From assembly GCF_900188295.1 (NCBI RefSeq), contig NZ_FZNM01000011.1, positions 1-64,000 on the forward strand: DNA of 64,000 nucleotides. The letters run 5' to 3'. A program made the position numbers and the translations under genes. The notes under the pieces are model-generated. The model was not told the DNA's origin. It saw only the letters and a program-made list of their open reading frames with translations, and did not search any database. Positions 23,535-32,427 of the stretch are shown here, piece after piece (position 1 is the stretch's first letter; each line of letters opens with the position of its first letter). This DNA is from Paracoccus sediminis. GTDB lineage: Bacteria > Pseudomonadota > Alphaproteobacteria > Rhodobacterales > Rhodobacteraceae.

Positions 23535-24881
23535 ATGACGAACCATGCCGAAGACGGATGGTTGAAGGGATTTCTGCCGCGCGGGCTGTATGGCCGGGCG
23601 GCGCTGATCCTGTTTCTGCCGGTGGTTGTGGTGACGCTGGTGGTCAGCGTCATGTTCCTGCAACGCCATTTCGAAGACGTGACCCGGCAGATGACCGCCA
23701 GCATGACCCGCGAGCTTGCCTTTGTCGCCGCCCGGATCGAACAGGCGGACGGACAGCGCGACGCCGGGCGACAGATCGCCGTGCCCCTGGGCATCACCAT
23801 CGGCGCGCCTGACACCGACGATGTGGGCGATCCGCGCGTGTTCTACGATTTCTCGGGCCGCGTCGTGATCCAGGAATTGCGCAGCAGCCTGCCCGCCATT
23901 CGGTCGGTCGATCTGGCCCAGGACGACAAGCGGGTGATCGTGACGCTGGACGGGTCTGCCGGGCCTTATTCGCTGGCCTTCGACCGGCGCCGGGTCAGCG
24001 CGTCGAACCCGCACCAGCTGCTGGTGCTGATGGTGTTCACCTCGTTCCTGATGACGGGCATCGCCACGGTGTTCCTGCGCAACCAGCTGCGTCCGATCCG
24101 GCGCCTGGCCGAGGCGGCCGAGGATTACGGCAAGGGGCGGATGGTGCCCTATCGACCGTCCGGCGCGACCGAGGTGCGCAGCGCGGGCACGGCCTTCCTG
24201 GACATGCGCAACCGCCTGGAACGCCAGAACGAACAGCGCAAGATGATGCTGTCGGGGATCAGCCACGACCTGCGCACGCCCCTGACGCGGCTGCGCCTGG
24301 GCCTGTCGATGATGTCGCCCGACCTGCCCCCCGATGACGAGGATCTGCGCGCGATGGAGGCCGACATCGCCGAGATGAACCGGATGGTGGATGCCTTTCT
24401 GGACTATTCCCGCGACGAGGCGCAGGACAGTGCCCCCGAAACGACGGCGGTGGCCGATTTTGTCGACAGCGTGATTGCGGACGCGCAGCGCGCCGGGCAG
24501 CGGGTGATCCTGCGGGGCCTGGACGGCGACCGGGGCGGGCGGGCCACCTTTCGCCGCGACATGCTGCGCCGCGCCCTGGAAAACCTGCTGGGCAACGCCG
24601 CCCGCTATGGCACCCGCGCCGAACTGGATGCGACGCTGGGGCCGCGCAGCCTGCGCATCGGGATCGAGGATGACGGCCCCGGCATCCCCGACGACAGCCT
24701 TGACGCGGCCATGCGGCCCTTTACCCGTCTGGATGCCGCGCGCGGCCGCAACAGCGGCCAGGGCGCGGGGCTGGGCCTTGCGATCGCCGCCGACGTGGCC
24801 CGCGCCCATGGCGGGCAGTTGCGGCTGGGGCGGGGTCAGCGGCTGGGCGGCTTGCGGGCGGAAATCGTCATTCCGCGATAG
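23535..24881 (+). CDS. EnvZ-like sensor histidine kinase
   Basis: 448 aa. Two membrane helices flank a periplasmic loop (about 20-45 and 160-185), followed by a HAMP region (LRPIRRLAEAAEDYGKGR), the phospho-acceptor H-box MLSGISHDLRTPLTRLRLGL, and an ATP-binding domain with N-box RRALENLLGNAARYG, GPGIPD and GQGAGLGLAIAAD. The architecture and sequence are those of EnvZ-type kinases. No response regulator gene is adjacent, so the partner is coded elsewhere, though this gene class usually pairs with OmpR. CGGAGA lies before ATG 23535. Confidence 0.9.
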   Translation: MTNHAEDGWLKGFLPRGLYGRAALILFLPVVVVTLVVSVMFLQRHFEDVTRQMTASMTRELAFVAARIEQADGQRDAGRQIAVPLGITIGAPDTDDVGDPRVFYDFSGRVVIQELRSSLPAIRSVDLAQDDKRVIVTLDGSAGPYSLAFDRRRVSASNPHQLLVLMVFTSFLMTGIATVFLRNQLRPIRRLAEAAEDYGKGRMVPYRPSGATEVRSAGTAFLDMRNRLERQNEQRKMMLSGISHDLRTPLTRLRLGLSMMSPDLPPDDEDLRAMEADIAEMNRMVDAFLDYSRDEAQDSAPETTAVADFVDSVIADAQRAGQRVILRGLDGDRGGRATFRRDMLRRALENLLGNAARYGTRAELDATLGPRSLRIGIEDDGPGIPDDSLDAAMRPFTRLDAARGRNSGQGAGLGLAIAADVARAHGGQLRLGRGQRLGGLRAEIVIPR

Positions 24882-24898
24882 GGGTCCAGCCCAAGATA

Positions 24899-24931
24899 GG
24901 CGGCATTTTGTGCGTCATATTGAATGCCGCC
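24899..24931 (+). terminator. Hairpin after the histidine kinase gene
   Basis: GGCGGCATT (24899-24907) pairs with AATGCCGCC (24923-24931) around a 15-base loop. There is no T-run, so it may attenuate rather than terminate. It sits in the lon leader. Confidence 0.35.
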
Positions 24932-25013
24932 CCGCTCAGCCCTAGATTGACGCAACGCAGGGGCCGTGTGTCGCCATGACGGGGCCACGGCTTCGGGCAG
25001 AAAGGAACGCATA

Positions 25014-27431
25014 ATGAACGAATTCGCTGCTTCGACCTATCCGGTGCTGCCTTTGCGCGACATCGTGGTCTTTCCGCACATGATCGTTCCGCTGTTCGTG
25101 GGCCGCGAAAAATCGGTCCGCGCCCTGGAAACGGTCATGGAATCGGACAGCCCGATCCTGCTGGCCGCCCAAAAGGACGCCTCGGTCGACGAACCGACGG
25201 AAGACGGCATCTATCGCGCCGGTGTTCTGGCCAATGTGCTGCAACTGCTGAAGCTGCCGGACGGCACCGTCAAGGTGCTGGTCGAGGGGCGCGAGCGCGT
25301 GCAGATCACCGGCTTTGTCCCGAACGACGATCATTTCGAGGCCACCGCCATCACCCTGGCCGAAACCGACGGCGACGCGGCGACCGTGACCGCGCTGGTG
25401 CGCACCGTGGCCGAGGAGTTCGAGCGTTACGTCAAGGTGCGCAAGAACATCCCCGAGGAGGTCGTGACCGCTGTGGCCGAGGCCAAGCAGCCCGGCAAGC
25501 TGGCCGATCTGGTCGCAGGCCACATGGGCATCGCCCTGGACCGCAAGCAGGATCTGCTGGACACGCTGGACGTGGCCGAACGCCTGGAAAAGGTCTATTC
25601 CCTGATGCAGGGCGAGATGTCGGTCTTGCAGGTCGAAAAGAAGATCAAGTCCCGCGTCAAGACCCAGATGGAGAAGACGCAGCGCGAATATTACCTGAAT
25701 GAGCAGATGAAGGCCATTCAGAAGGAACTGGGCGACGGCGAGGACGGCCAGAACGAGATCGCCGAGCTTGAGGAAAAGATCGCCCGGACCAAGTTCAGCA
25801 AGGAGGCCCGCGACAAGGCCGAGGCCGAGCTGAAGAAACTGAAATCGATGTCGCCCATGTCGGCCGAGGCCACCGTCAGCCGCAACTATCTGGACTGGCT
25901 GCTGTCCCTGCCCTGGGGCGTCAAGTCGCGCACCCGCAAGGATCTGGTGGGCGCCGAACGGATCCTGAACGCCGATCACTACGGCCTGGAAAAGGTCAAG
26001 GAACGGATCGTCGAATACCTGGCCGTCCAGACCCGCAGCCAGAAGCTGAAAGGCCCGATCCTGTGCCTCGTCGGCCCTCCGGGCGTCGGCAAGACCTCTC
26101 TGGGCCGGTCGGTCGCCAAGGCTACCGGGCGCGAGTTCATCCGCATTTCGCTGGGCGGTGTGCGTGACGAATCCGAAATCCGCGGCCACCGCCGGACCTA
26201 TATCGGGTCGATGCCGGGCAAGATCATCCAGGCCCTGAAAAAGGCCAAGACCACCAACCCGCTGATCCTGCTGGACGAGATCGACAAGATGGGCCAGGAT
26301 TTCCGGGGCGATCCGGCGTCCGCGATGCTCGAGGTGCTGGATCCCGAACAGAACGCGACCTTCGTGGACCACTATCTCGAGGTGGAATACGATCTGTCGA
26401 ACGTGATGTTCGTGACCACGGCCAACAGCTACAACATGCCGGGGCCGCTGCTGGACCGGATGGAGATCATTCCGCTGTCGGGTTACACCGAGGACGAAAA
26501 GCGCGAGATCGCCCGCCAGCACCTGCTGCCCAAGCAGATCGCGGCCAACGGATTGCGCAAGACCGAGTTCGAGGTGACGGACGAGGCGCTGACCCATGTG
26601 ATCCGCTATTACACGCGGGAAGCCGGGGTGCGGTCGCTGGAACGTGAGATCGCCAAACTGGCGCGCAAGGCCGTGACCGAGATCCTCAAGGGCCGGGTCA
26701 AGGCCGTCGTGGTGGATTCAGCCAAGGCCGAGGAATACCTGGGCGTGCGCCGCCACCGCTATGGCCTGGCCGAGAAAGAGGATCAGGTCGGCGTGGTGAC
26801 GGGTCTGGCCTGGACGCAGGTCGGCGGCGATCTTTTGCAGATCGAGGCGCTGCGCCTGCCCGGCAAGGGCCGCATGAAGACGACCGGGAAGCTGGGCGAG
26901 GTGATGAAGGAATCGATCGACGCGGCCTCCAGCTTCGTGCGGTCCATCAGCCCGGAAATCGGGGTCAAGCCGCCGGAATTCGACCGCCGCGACATCCACG
27001 TCCACGTCCCGGAAGGCGCGACCCCCAAGGACGGCCCGTCGGCGGGCATCGCCATGGTGACGTCGGTGGTGTCGGTGATGACCGGCATCCCGGTCCGCAA
27101 GGACGTGGCGATGACCGGAGAGGTGACGCTGCGCGGCAACGTGCTGGCCATCGGGGGCCTGAAGGAAAAGCTGCTGGCGGCCCTGCGCGGGGGCATCAAG
27201 ACGGTGATGATTCCGGCCGACAACGAAAAGGATCTGGCCGAGATTCCGGACAACGTGAAGACCGGCCTGACCATCATTCCGGTCAGCAATGTCCGCGAGG
27301 TGCTGAAGCACGCTCTGGTGCGGATGCCCGAATCCGTGGAATGGGACGAAGCCGCCGAGGAAGCCGCCGAAGCCGCCAGGGTCGCCGCGACGCGCGACGA
27401 GCGGTCCGCGGGAAACCCCGTGGCGCATTGA
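25014..27431 (+). CDS. lon: ATP-dependent protease Lon
   Basis: 805 aa, full length. The N-terminal substrate-binding domain begins YPVLPLRDIVVFPHMIVPLFVGREKS. The AAA+ ATPase has Walker A GPPGVGKTSL and Walker B LILLDEIDKMG, followed by the sensor region and GPLLDRMEIIPLSGYTEDEK. The C-terminal protease domain carries the catalytic Ser in KDGPSAGIAM and the Lys in GGLKEKLLAALRGG. It degrades misfolded and regulatory proteins in the cytoplasm. AAAGGAAC precedes the ATG. A strong terminator follows. Confidence 0.98.
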   Translation: MNEFAASTYPVLPLRDIVVFPHMIVPLFVGREKSVRALETVMESDSPILLAAQKDASVDEPTEDGIYRAGVLANVLQLLKLPDGTVKVLVEGRERVQITGFVPNDDHFEATAITLAETDGDAATVTALVRTVAEEFERYVKVRKNIPEEVVTAVAEAKQPGKLADLVAGHMGIALDRKQDLLDTLDVAERLEKVYSLMQGEMSVLQVEKKIKSRVKTQMEKTQREYYLNEQMKAIQKELGDGEDGQNEIAELEEKIARTKFSKEARDKAEAELKKLKSMSPMSAEATVSRNYLDWLLSLPWGVKSRTRKDLVGAERILNADHYGLEKVKERIVEYLAVQTRSQKLKGPILCLVGPPGVGKTSLGRSVAKATGREFIRISLGGVRDESEIRGHRRTYIGSMPGKIIQALKKAKTTNPLILLDEIDKMGQDFRGDPASAMLEVLDPEQNATFVDHYLEVEYDLSNVMFVTTANSYNMPGPLLDRMEIIPLSGYTEDEKREIARQHLLPKQIAANGLRKTEFEVTDEALTHVIRYYTREAGVRSLEREIAKLARKAVTEILKGRVKAVVVDSAKAEEYLGVRRHRYGLAEKEDQVGVVTGLAWTQVGGDLLQIEALRLPGKGRMKTTGKLGEVMKESIDAASSFVRSISPEIGVKPPEFDRRDIHVHVPEGATPKDGPSAGIAMVTSVVSVMTGIPVRKDVAMTGEVTLRGNVLAIGGLKEKLLAALRGGIKTVMIPADNEKDLAEIPDNVKTGLTIIPVSNVREVLKHALVRMPESVEWDEAAEEAAEAARVAATRDERSAGNPVAH

Positions 27432-27454
27432 CGCGACCCAGCGACCATCGACCA

Positions 27455-27479
27455 GGGCCGGTGAAAACCGGCCCTTTTT
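27455..27479 (+). terminator. Rho-independent terminator of lon
   Basis: GGGCCGG and CCGGCCC form a 7-bp stem with a TGAAAA loop, followed by five T, 24 bp after the lon stop codon. Confidence 0.9.
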
Positions 27480-27558
27480 CATGCGCGGCGATTGCCGGTC
27501 AGCAGCCGACAGGGCGGCACCGTCAAACGGCCCTCATGCTACGGATGACTGGGCGGAC

Positions 27559-27634
27559 TGGTGGAGCCGAGGGGAATCGAACCCCTGGCCTCGTCATTGC
27601 GAACGACGCGCTCTACCAACTGAGCTACGGCCCC
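27559..27634 (-). tRNA. tRNA-Ala (CGC)
   Basis: The acceptor arm GGGGCCG/CGGCTCC contains the G3-U70 pair, the identity element for alanine. D arm GCTCAGTTGGTAGAGC, anticodon loop TTCGCAA (anticodon CGC), T arm AGGGGTTCGATTCCCCT and encoded CCA are present. The first 10 bases overlap the 3' end of the P450 gene on the same strand. Confidence 0.95.
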
Positions 27635-29043
27635 ACTGGCGCCTTTCTTGTCGGCGCGGCAGGCATTGTCAAGCGGTCGGCCGGTCCCGGCCGCAAATTT
27701 GGCGCGAGGGTTCGCGGCGCAAGGTGGATCATGATGCCATCGCGGCCGCGCACGGTCAGGCGGGCGACAGGGACCGGGGCCACGGTGCCGGTGCGCAGGT
27801 GGAACGCCCCGACAATGCGCGCCAGCATCGCCACGCCCTCGATCATGGCAAAGCCCGCGCCCGGACAGGCCCGAGGACCGGACGAGAACGGCATGAACGC
27901 ATCGCGCCCGCCGGGCCTGCCGCCGGAACCAAGCCAGCGGCCGGGATCGAACACGTCGGGCTGGTCCCACAGGCGGCTGTGACGGTGCAGATGCCAGGGC
28001 GACAGGATCAGCTGCGCGCCTTTGGGAACGGACCGCCCCCGCATGGTGACGGGCTGGGCCGCCTCGCGCACCATCATCGGCACGGGGGGATACAGGCGCA
28101 GCGTCTCTCGGAAGACGGCGCGGGTGATGCGCAGGGCGGCGATCGATTCCATGTCGGGGGTAAGGGCCGCAGCCTCGGTTGCGACGCGATCCTGCCAGTC
28201 GGGATGAGCAGCCAGAAGCCACAGCGCCCAGCCGAGGGCCGAGGCGCTTGTCTCGTGCCCGGCCAGAAAGAAGATTGCCACTTGGTCCACCATCTCGGAC
28301 GCGGTAAAGCGGCGGCTCGTCTGGGGGTCGGGGGTGGTCATGATCCGGGTCGCCAGATCATCGGGCGCGCAGCCGTCGCGGATGGCCTGCATCCGGGTGG
28401 CGACCATGGCCGCGATCAGCCCGCGGATGGTCGCGGCCGTTCGGCGGGTGCGGCGCGAATGCGGCCGGGGCAGCCGGCGCGGCCAGGGGATCAGCGCGGC
28501 AAGGTTGACCAGAGGCTGCGCATCCTGGTGGGCGCGGAACGCCCGGAACACCTGTGCCGCGATGTCCTGTTCGATGGGCATGGAGAACAGGGCGCGGACG
28601 ATCACGTCGGCGGCGGCATGGCTGCATTCCGGTTCGATGTCCTGTTCGCCGGGTTTCAGGCGGCCGACGGCGGCATCGGCAGCGGCAAGGATCGCGGGCA
28701 GGATGTCGCGCAGGCGGCCCCCCTCGAAGGCGGGGTCGATGATGCGGCGCTGCGCGGCCCATTGATCGCCATTGGTGACAAAGACGGATTCCCCCAGCAA
28801 GGGCGCCAGCCCGGCCCGCAAGCGGTTCGATTTCGGAAAATCCTGGGGGCGGTCCTTCAGGATCAGGCGGACCAGGGCCGGGTCGTTGCAGACGAAACTG
28901 TGGATCATCGGGCTGCGGAATTCCGCCATCCAGGCGCGGTACAGCCGTTCCGGCAGGGCCGACAGCAGATCGCGCCGGAACGCTCGGGCAAAGCGCAGGA
29001 CGGTGCCGCGACCCTCGGTCGTTTTCGGACGCGGCGGGATCAC
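27625..29043 (-). CDS. Cytochrome P450
   Basis: 472 aa. The I-helix carries the O2-binding motif AIFFLAGHETSASAL, the K-helix has ETLR, a PERF-like segment FDPGRW follows, and the haem loop FSSGPRACPGAGFA supplies the Cys thiolate ligand. It is a monooxygenase that needs a redox partner not seen here. The GTG start at 29043 overlaps the stop of the alpha/beta hydrolase gene before it (GTGA), so the two are translationally coupled and may act on the same lipid-like substrate. The last residues run into the tRNA-Ala gene, where the stop TAG is at bases 8-10 of the tRNA. Confidence 0.92.
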   Translation of the reverse strand: MIPPRPKTTEGRGTVLRFARAFRRDLLSALPERLYRAWMAEFRSPMIHSFVCNDPALVRLILKDRPQDFPKSNRLRAGLAPLLGESVFVTNGDQWAAQRRIIDPAFEGGRLRDILPAILAAADAAVGRLKPGEQDIEPECSHAAADVIVRALFSMPIEQDIAAQVFRAFRAHQDAQPLVNLAALIPWPRRLPRPHSRRTRRTAATIRGLIAAMVATRMQAIRDGCAPDDLATRIMTTPDPQTSRRFTASEMVDQVAIFFLAGHETSASALGWALWLLAAHPDWQDRVATEAAALTPDMESIAALRITRAVFRETLRLYPPVPMMVREAAQPVTMRGRSVPKGAQLILSPWHLHRHSRLWDQPDVFDPGRWLGSGGRPGGRDAFMPFSSGPRACPGAGFAMIEGVAMLARIVGAFHLRTGTVAPVPVARLTVRGRDGIMIHLAPRTLAPNLRPGPADRLTMPAAPTRKAPVGP

Positions 29044-30236
29044 GGCAGCCCCGGTCCGATCGGGGCGGCGATGCGGCCGGGCGAATGGGTGCGGCCCGCG
29101 AACCGGTCGGCCAGCCGGCGCGGCCCGGCGGTGATCGCGAAATAATCGTAATCGCCCGGTTGCTCGAACGCGCACAGGTATTGCAGATGCAGCCGGAACC
29201 ACCGCCACCGCAAGGCGCGCCGTTGGCCGGGCGACAGGGTTCGGCTGAACGCTGCCGATAGGACCAGCGGCCAGCGTTGCCCCGGTCCCGCGACCGCCGT
29301 GACCGCGACGGGATCGCACAGGGCAAAGCTGCACGGATCGCCCGGCGCGCTGACATCCAGCCAGAACAGATCCGGGTGTTCCGACAAGCAGGCCAGATCG
29401 GCGCGCAGCCGTTGCGCGCGCGGCAGGAAGGACGCCATCGGAACCGCCTGACCCAGGGTCAGCAGCGCCAGCGCGGGGCCGTCCGGCGGCAGGCCCCGGC
29501 GGATCAGGTCGGCCACCATGGACACGGCCAGATAGGCGCCCGAGGAATGGCCGACGACCAGAACCTCGTCCAGGTCCGACCTCATCGCATCGGCAAGCCG
29601 GTCGGCAAAGCGGATCAGCCGGTCATCCAGGTCCGGCGGATAGGCGCCGTGACGGCTGGCGGTGAAGGCATAGTCGTGCATCAGGTAATGGGCGAACAGG
29701 CGGTGGTCCTGCCGTTCTGCAAGAACCAGGACGGCCCAGGCGGCGATCAGGCCCAGGATCGCGCCCAGCCAGGGCATGTCCGTGATCCCGGCCGCGGTCC
29801 GGAACGCCAGCAGGCCGATCAGGATCGCGCAAGCCAGTTGCAGCACCAGCATCGCGACCGGATACAGCGCCGCCAGCACCGGACCCCGCCGCAGCCGCAT
29901 CAGCCGGCCCAGCGCGCCGGACGCCCCGAAAATCCAGGCCGTCCGCAGCATCTGGCCATAGGTCGCAAGGATGCCCCGCCGCATCGACGCCAGCACGATG
30001 TCGGACCAGACCAGAACCTCGATCTGCGCCTCGGCCTTGCCATCGGGAAAGCGCGACCGGATGCGCCAGCTAAAGCCGGTGTCCATGGCGGACCGTTCCA
30101 GCATCAGGCCATAGCCGCAGATCTGCGCCTGCCGGTGGCCTTCGCGTCGATACAATTCGCGATAGCGGCGCGGGGGCATGGGATCAAAGCCGGGCAGGAA
30201 CAGAACCCGGCGGCGGAAAGGTCGCGTCATCGTCAT
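29040..30236 (-). CDS. Membrane-associated alpha/beta-hydrolase-like protein
   Basis: 398 aa. Two hydrophobic helices occur near residues 130-180, in the middle of the protein. A nucleophile elbow DEVLVVGHSSGAYLAVSMV (GxSxG with Ser about 270) marks a serine hydrolase/lipase fold. The N-terminus RRRVLFLPGFDPMPPRRYRELYRREG fits the first hydrolase strand. The gene ends in a GTGA overlap with the P450 gene, which suggests a shared role in an acyl or sterol-like compound. Two ATGs (30236, 30230) are possible; the first is used. The substrate is unknown. Confidence 0.72.
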   Translation of the reverse strand: MTMTRPFRRRVLFLPGFDPMPPRRYRELYRREGHRQAQICGYGLMLERSAMDTGFSWRIRSRFPDGKAEAQIEVLVWSDIVLASMRRGILATYGQMLRTAWIFGASGALGRLMRLRRGPVLAALYPVAMLVLQLACAILIGLLAFRTAAGITDMPWLGAILGLIAAWAVLVLAERQDHRLFAHYLMHDYAFTASRHGAYPPDLDDRLIRFADRLADAMRSDLDEVLVVGHSSGAYLAVSMVADLIRRGLPPDGPALALLTLGQAVPMASFLPRAQRLRADLACLSEHPDLFWLDVSAPGDPCSFALCDPVAVTAVAGPGQRWPLVLSAAFSRTLSPGQRRALRWRWFRLHLQYLCAFEQPGDYDYFAITAGPRRLADRFAGRTHSPGRIAAPIGPGLP

Positions 30237-30289
30237 GCCCCGTCGTGCCGGTGGCAGCATAGGCCACGGCGCGGGTGCCGCAAGGGGCT

Positions 30290-30976
30290 TCAACCCTGGC
30301 GCCAGCGGGCCTCTTGCGACCGGATGGCGGCGATGCGGCGGGCGACCGGCGGATGCGACAGCAGCCACGCGGGGGCGGCGGCACCACGAGCGCCGGTCAG
30401 CCGGTCCAGTTTCTGAAACAACGTGATCTGCGGGGCCGTGCCAAGGCCCGCGCGCATCATCAGGGCGCTGGCGAAACGGTCGGCCTCGAATTCGTCGTCG
30501 CGCGACAGGCGGGCGGCGACGGCCGTGGCGATCAGCCCGGCGATCCAGGCCCCAAGGCCGGGGATGACGCGGCCCAGCACGCCCGCCAGGGCCATCCGGA
30601 TGGCGTTCTGGCCCGCAAAATCGATCATCCGCCGCCGGGCATGGCCATGGGCCACATGGCCCAGTTCATGCGCGATGACGCTGGCCAGTTCCTCGGGCGT
30701 GACCTCGTTCGCGTCCAGCTTGCGGATGAATCCGCGCGTCAGGAAGATGCGCCCGTCGGGGGCGGCCAGGCCGTTGACCGGATCGACCTCGTAGACATGG
30801 GCGCGGACCGGGGGCAGGTCCATCGCCCGGCCCAGCCGTTCCAGCATGGGGGTCAGGCGGGGGTGGTTCAGGGGCGTCGATCGCCGGTTCAGATCCTGCT
30901 TCAGGCGCCACAAGGAAAAGAACCACATGGCGGCGACATACAGGATCAGCAGGATGATCGGCGTAAGCTTCAGCAT
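30290..30976 (-). CDS. M48-family zinc metallopeptidase
   Basis: 228 aa. One N-terminal membrane anchor (about 4-25) is followed by the M48 zinc motif SVIAHELGHVAHGHA, a hydrophobic hairpin and the third ligand in SRDDEFEADRFASALM. This is the HtpX/Oma1-like layout of short membrane-bound M48 peptidases, involved in membrane-protein quality control. Its spacing of 53 bp to the hydrolase gene on the same strand could allow a common transcript. Confidence 0.9.
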   Translation of the reverse strand: MLKLTPIILLILYVAAMWFFSLWRLKQDLNRRSTPLNHPRLTPMLERLGRAMDLPPVRAHVYEVDPVNGLAAPDGRIFLTRGFIRKLDANEVTPEELASVIAHELGHVAHGHARRRMIDFAGQNAIRMALAGVLGRVIPGLGAWIAGLIATAVAARLSRDDEFEADRFASALMMRAGLGTAPQITLFQKLDRLTGARGAAAPAWLLSHPPVARRIAAIRSQEARWRQG

Positions 30977-31016
30977 GGTGCCAATATGGGCGCATCGCGC
31001 GGTTCGCGCCAGACCG

Positions 31017-32198
31017 TCAGCCCAGGATCCGCATCGCCTGCGTCAACCCGTCCAGTGTCAGTGGCATCATCCGGTTTTCAAAGATTTGTCCCACCATGGC
31101 GATGGACTGGGCATGTCCCCAATGGGATTGCGGAACGGGGTTCAGCCAGACGTGATCGGGCCATGTTTCGCAGGCGCGCCGCAGCCAGACCTCGCCTGCC
31201 TCGGGATTCCAGTGTTCGTTGGCGCCGCCCGGCACGGCGAGCTCGTAGGGCGACATGCTGGCATCGCCCACGAGGATGCATTTGTAGTCGCGGCCGAACC
31301 GGTGCAGCAGGTCCCAGGTCGGCGTCTGTTCCGCCCAGCGGCGGCGGTTGTCCGTCCACAGGCCTTCGTAAAGGCAGTTGTGGAAATAGAAATGCTCCAT
31401 GTGCTTGAATTCCGCGCGGGCGGCCGAGAACAGCTCGTCCACGACGCGGACATGATCGTCCATCGACCCGCCCACGTCCAGAAACAGCAGCACCTTGACC
31501 GCGTTGCGTCGTTCGGGCCGGGTCTGCACGTCGATATAACCGTGGTCGGCAGTGGCGCGGATCGTGGCGGGCAGGTCCAGTTCGTCCGCCGCGCCGTGGC
31601 GCGCCCATTGGCGAAGGCGCTTCAGCGCGACCTTGATGTTGCGGGTGCCCAGTTCCACGTTGTCGTCGAAGTCGCGGAACTCGCGCTTGTCCCAGACCTT
31701 GACCGCGCGGCGGTGGCGGGATTCGTCCTGCCCGATCCTGAGGCCTTCCGGGTTGTAGCCATGGGCGCCGAACGGCGAGGTGCCCCCGGTGCCGATCCAC
31801 TTGCTGCCGCCCTGGTGGCGGTTCTTCTGCTCGGCCAGCCGTTCGCGCAGCATGCGCATCAGTTCGTCAAAGCTGCCGGCGCCTTGGATTTGGGCCTTTT
31901 CCGCGTCGGTCAGCAGCTTTTCGGCCAGCTTTTCCAGCCATTCGCGGGGGATCGCCCGTTCGGTCACAAGCGCCTCGACCGGGATCTGTTCCAGCCCGGA
32001 AAACGCCTCGGCAAAGGCGCGGTCGAAGCGGTCGATGTGGCGTTCGTCCTTGACCAGCGCCAGCCGGGCCAGATGGTAAAAGCCGTCCACGGTCCAACCC
32101 GCGACCCCGGCCTGCATCCCCGCCATCAGATCCAGCCATTCCCGCAGCGAGACCGGAACCCCTTGCCGGCGCAGGCTGTCCAGGAACGGCGCGAACAT
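31017..32198 (-). CDS. VWA-domain (CoxE-like) protein
   Basis: 393 aa. The C-terminal half contains a von Willebrand A domain with MIDAS start VLLFLDVGGSMDDH (DxGxS variant) and a later KCILVGDASMSPYEL. The N-terminal half is helical (FDRAFAEAFSGLEQIP, then the loop GTGGTSPFGAHG). CoxE/YehP-like VWA proteins usually pair with a MoxR AAA+ ATPase to mature a metalloenzyme, but no MoxR gene is near. The start overlaps the stop of the small membrane protein gene upstream by one base. Confidence 0.85.
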   Translation of the reverse strand: MFAPFLDSLRRQGVPVSLREWLDLMAGMQAGVAGWTVDGFYHLARLALVKDERHIDRFDRAFAEAFSGLEQIPVEALVTERAIPREWLEKLAEKLLTDAEKAQIQGAGSFDELMRMLRERLAEQKNRHQGGSKWIGTGGTSPFGAHGYNPEGLRIGQDESRHRRAVKVWDKREFRDFDDNVELGTRNIKVALKRLRQWARHGAADELDLPATIRATADHGYIDVQTRPERRNAVKVLLFLDVGGSMDDHVRVVDELFSAARAEFKHMEHFYFHNCLYEGLWTDNRRRWAEQTPTWDLLHRFGRDYKCILVGDASMSPYELAVPGGANEHWNPEAGEVWLRRACETWPDHVWLNPVPQSHWGHAQSIAMVGQIFENRMMPLTLDGLTQAMRILG

Positions 32199-32362
32199 CA
32201 GATGAACCGGTCCAGGATCACCGTGGCGAACAGGCCCAGAACCGCAAAGGCCATCGCAAAGGCCGCGGCGTATTGCACCCGGTCGCGCCGTCTGCCGCCC
32301 AGCTGCCCGGCGCGCCGCCAGCCCAGAACGGCTCCGATGATGAAGGCGGCAATGACGATCAT
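32198..32362 (-). CDS. Small two-helix membrane protein
   Basis: 54 aa with a hydrophobic helix MIVIAAFIIGAVLGW, a basic loop RRAGQLGGRRRDR and a second helix FAMAFAVLGLFATVIL. The stop shares one base with the VWA gene start, so the two are coupled. AGGG precedes ATG 32362. The Arg-rich loop should face the cytoplasm. Function unknown; conserved placement next to the VWA gene would support it being real. Confidence 0.6.
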   Translation of the reverse strand: MIVIAAFIIGAVLGWRRAGQLGGRRRDRVQYAAAFAMAFAVLGLFATVILDRFI

Positions 32363-32427
32363 GGCGAAATCCCTGGGTTTGGTTCGGGTATCAGATAGCC
32401 CGCGTGCCGTCCCGCCGCAACCGGCGG

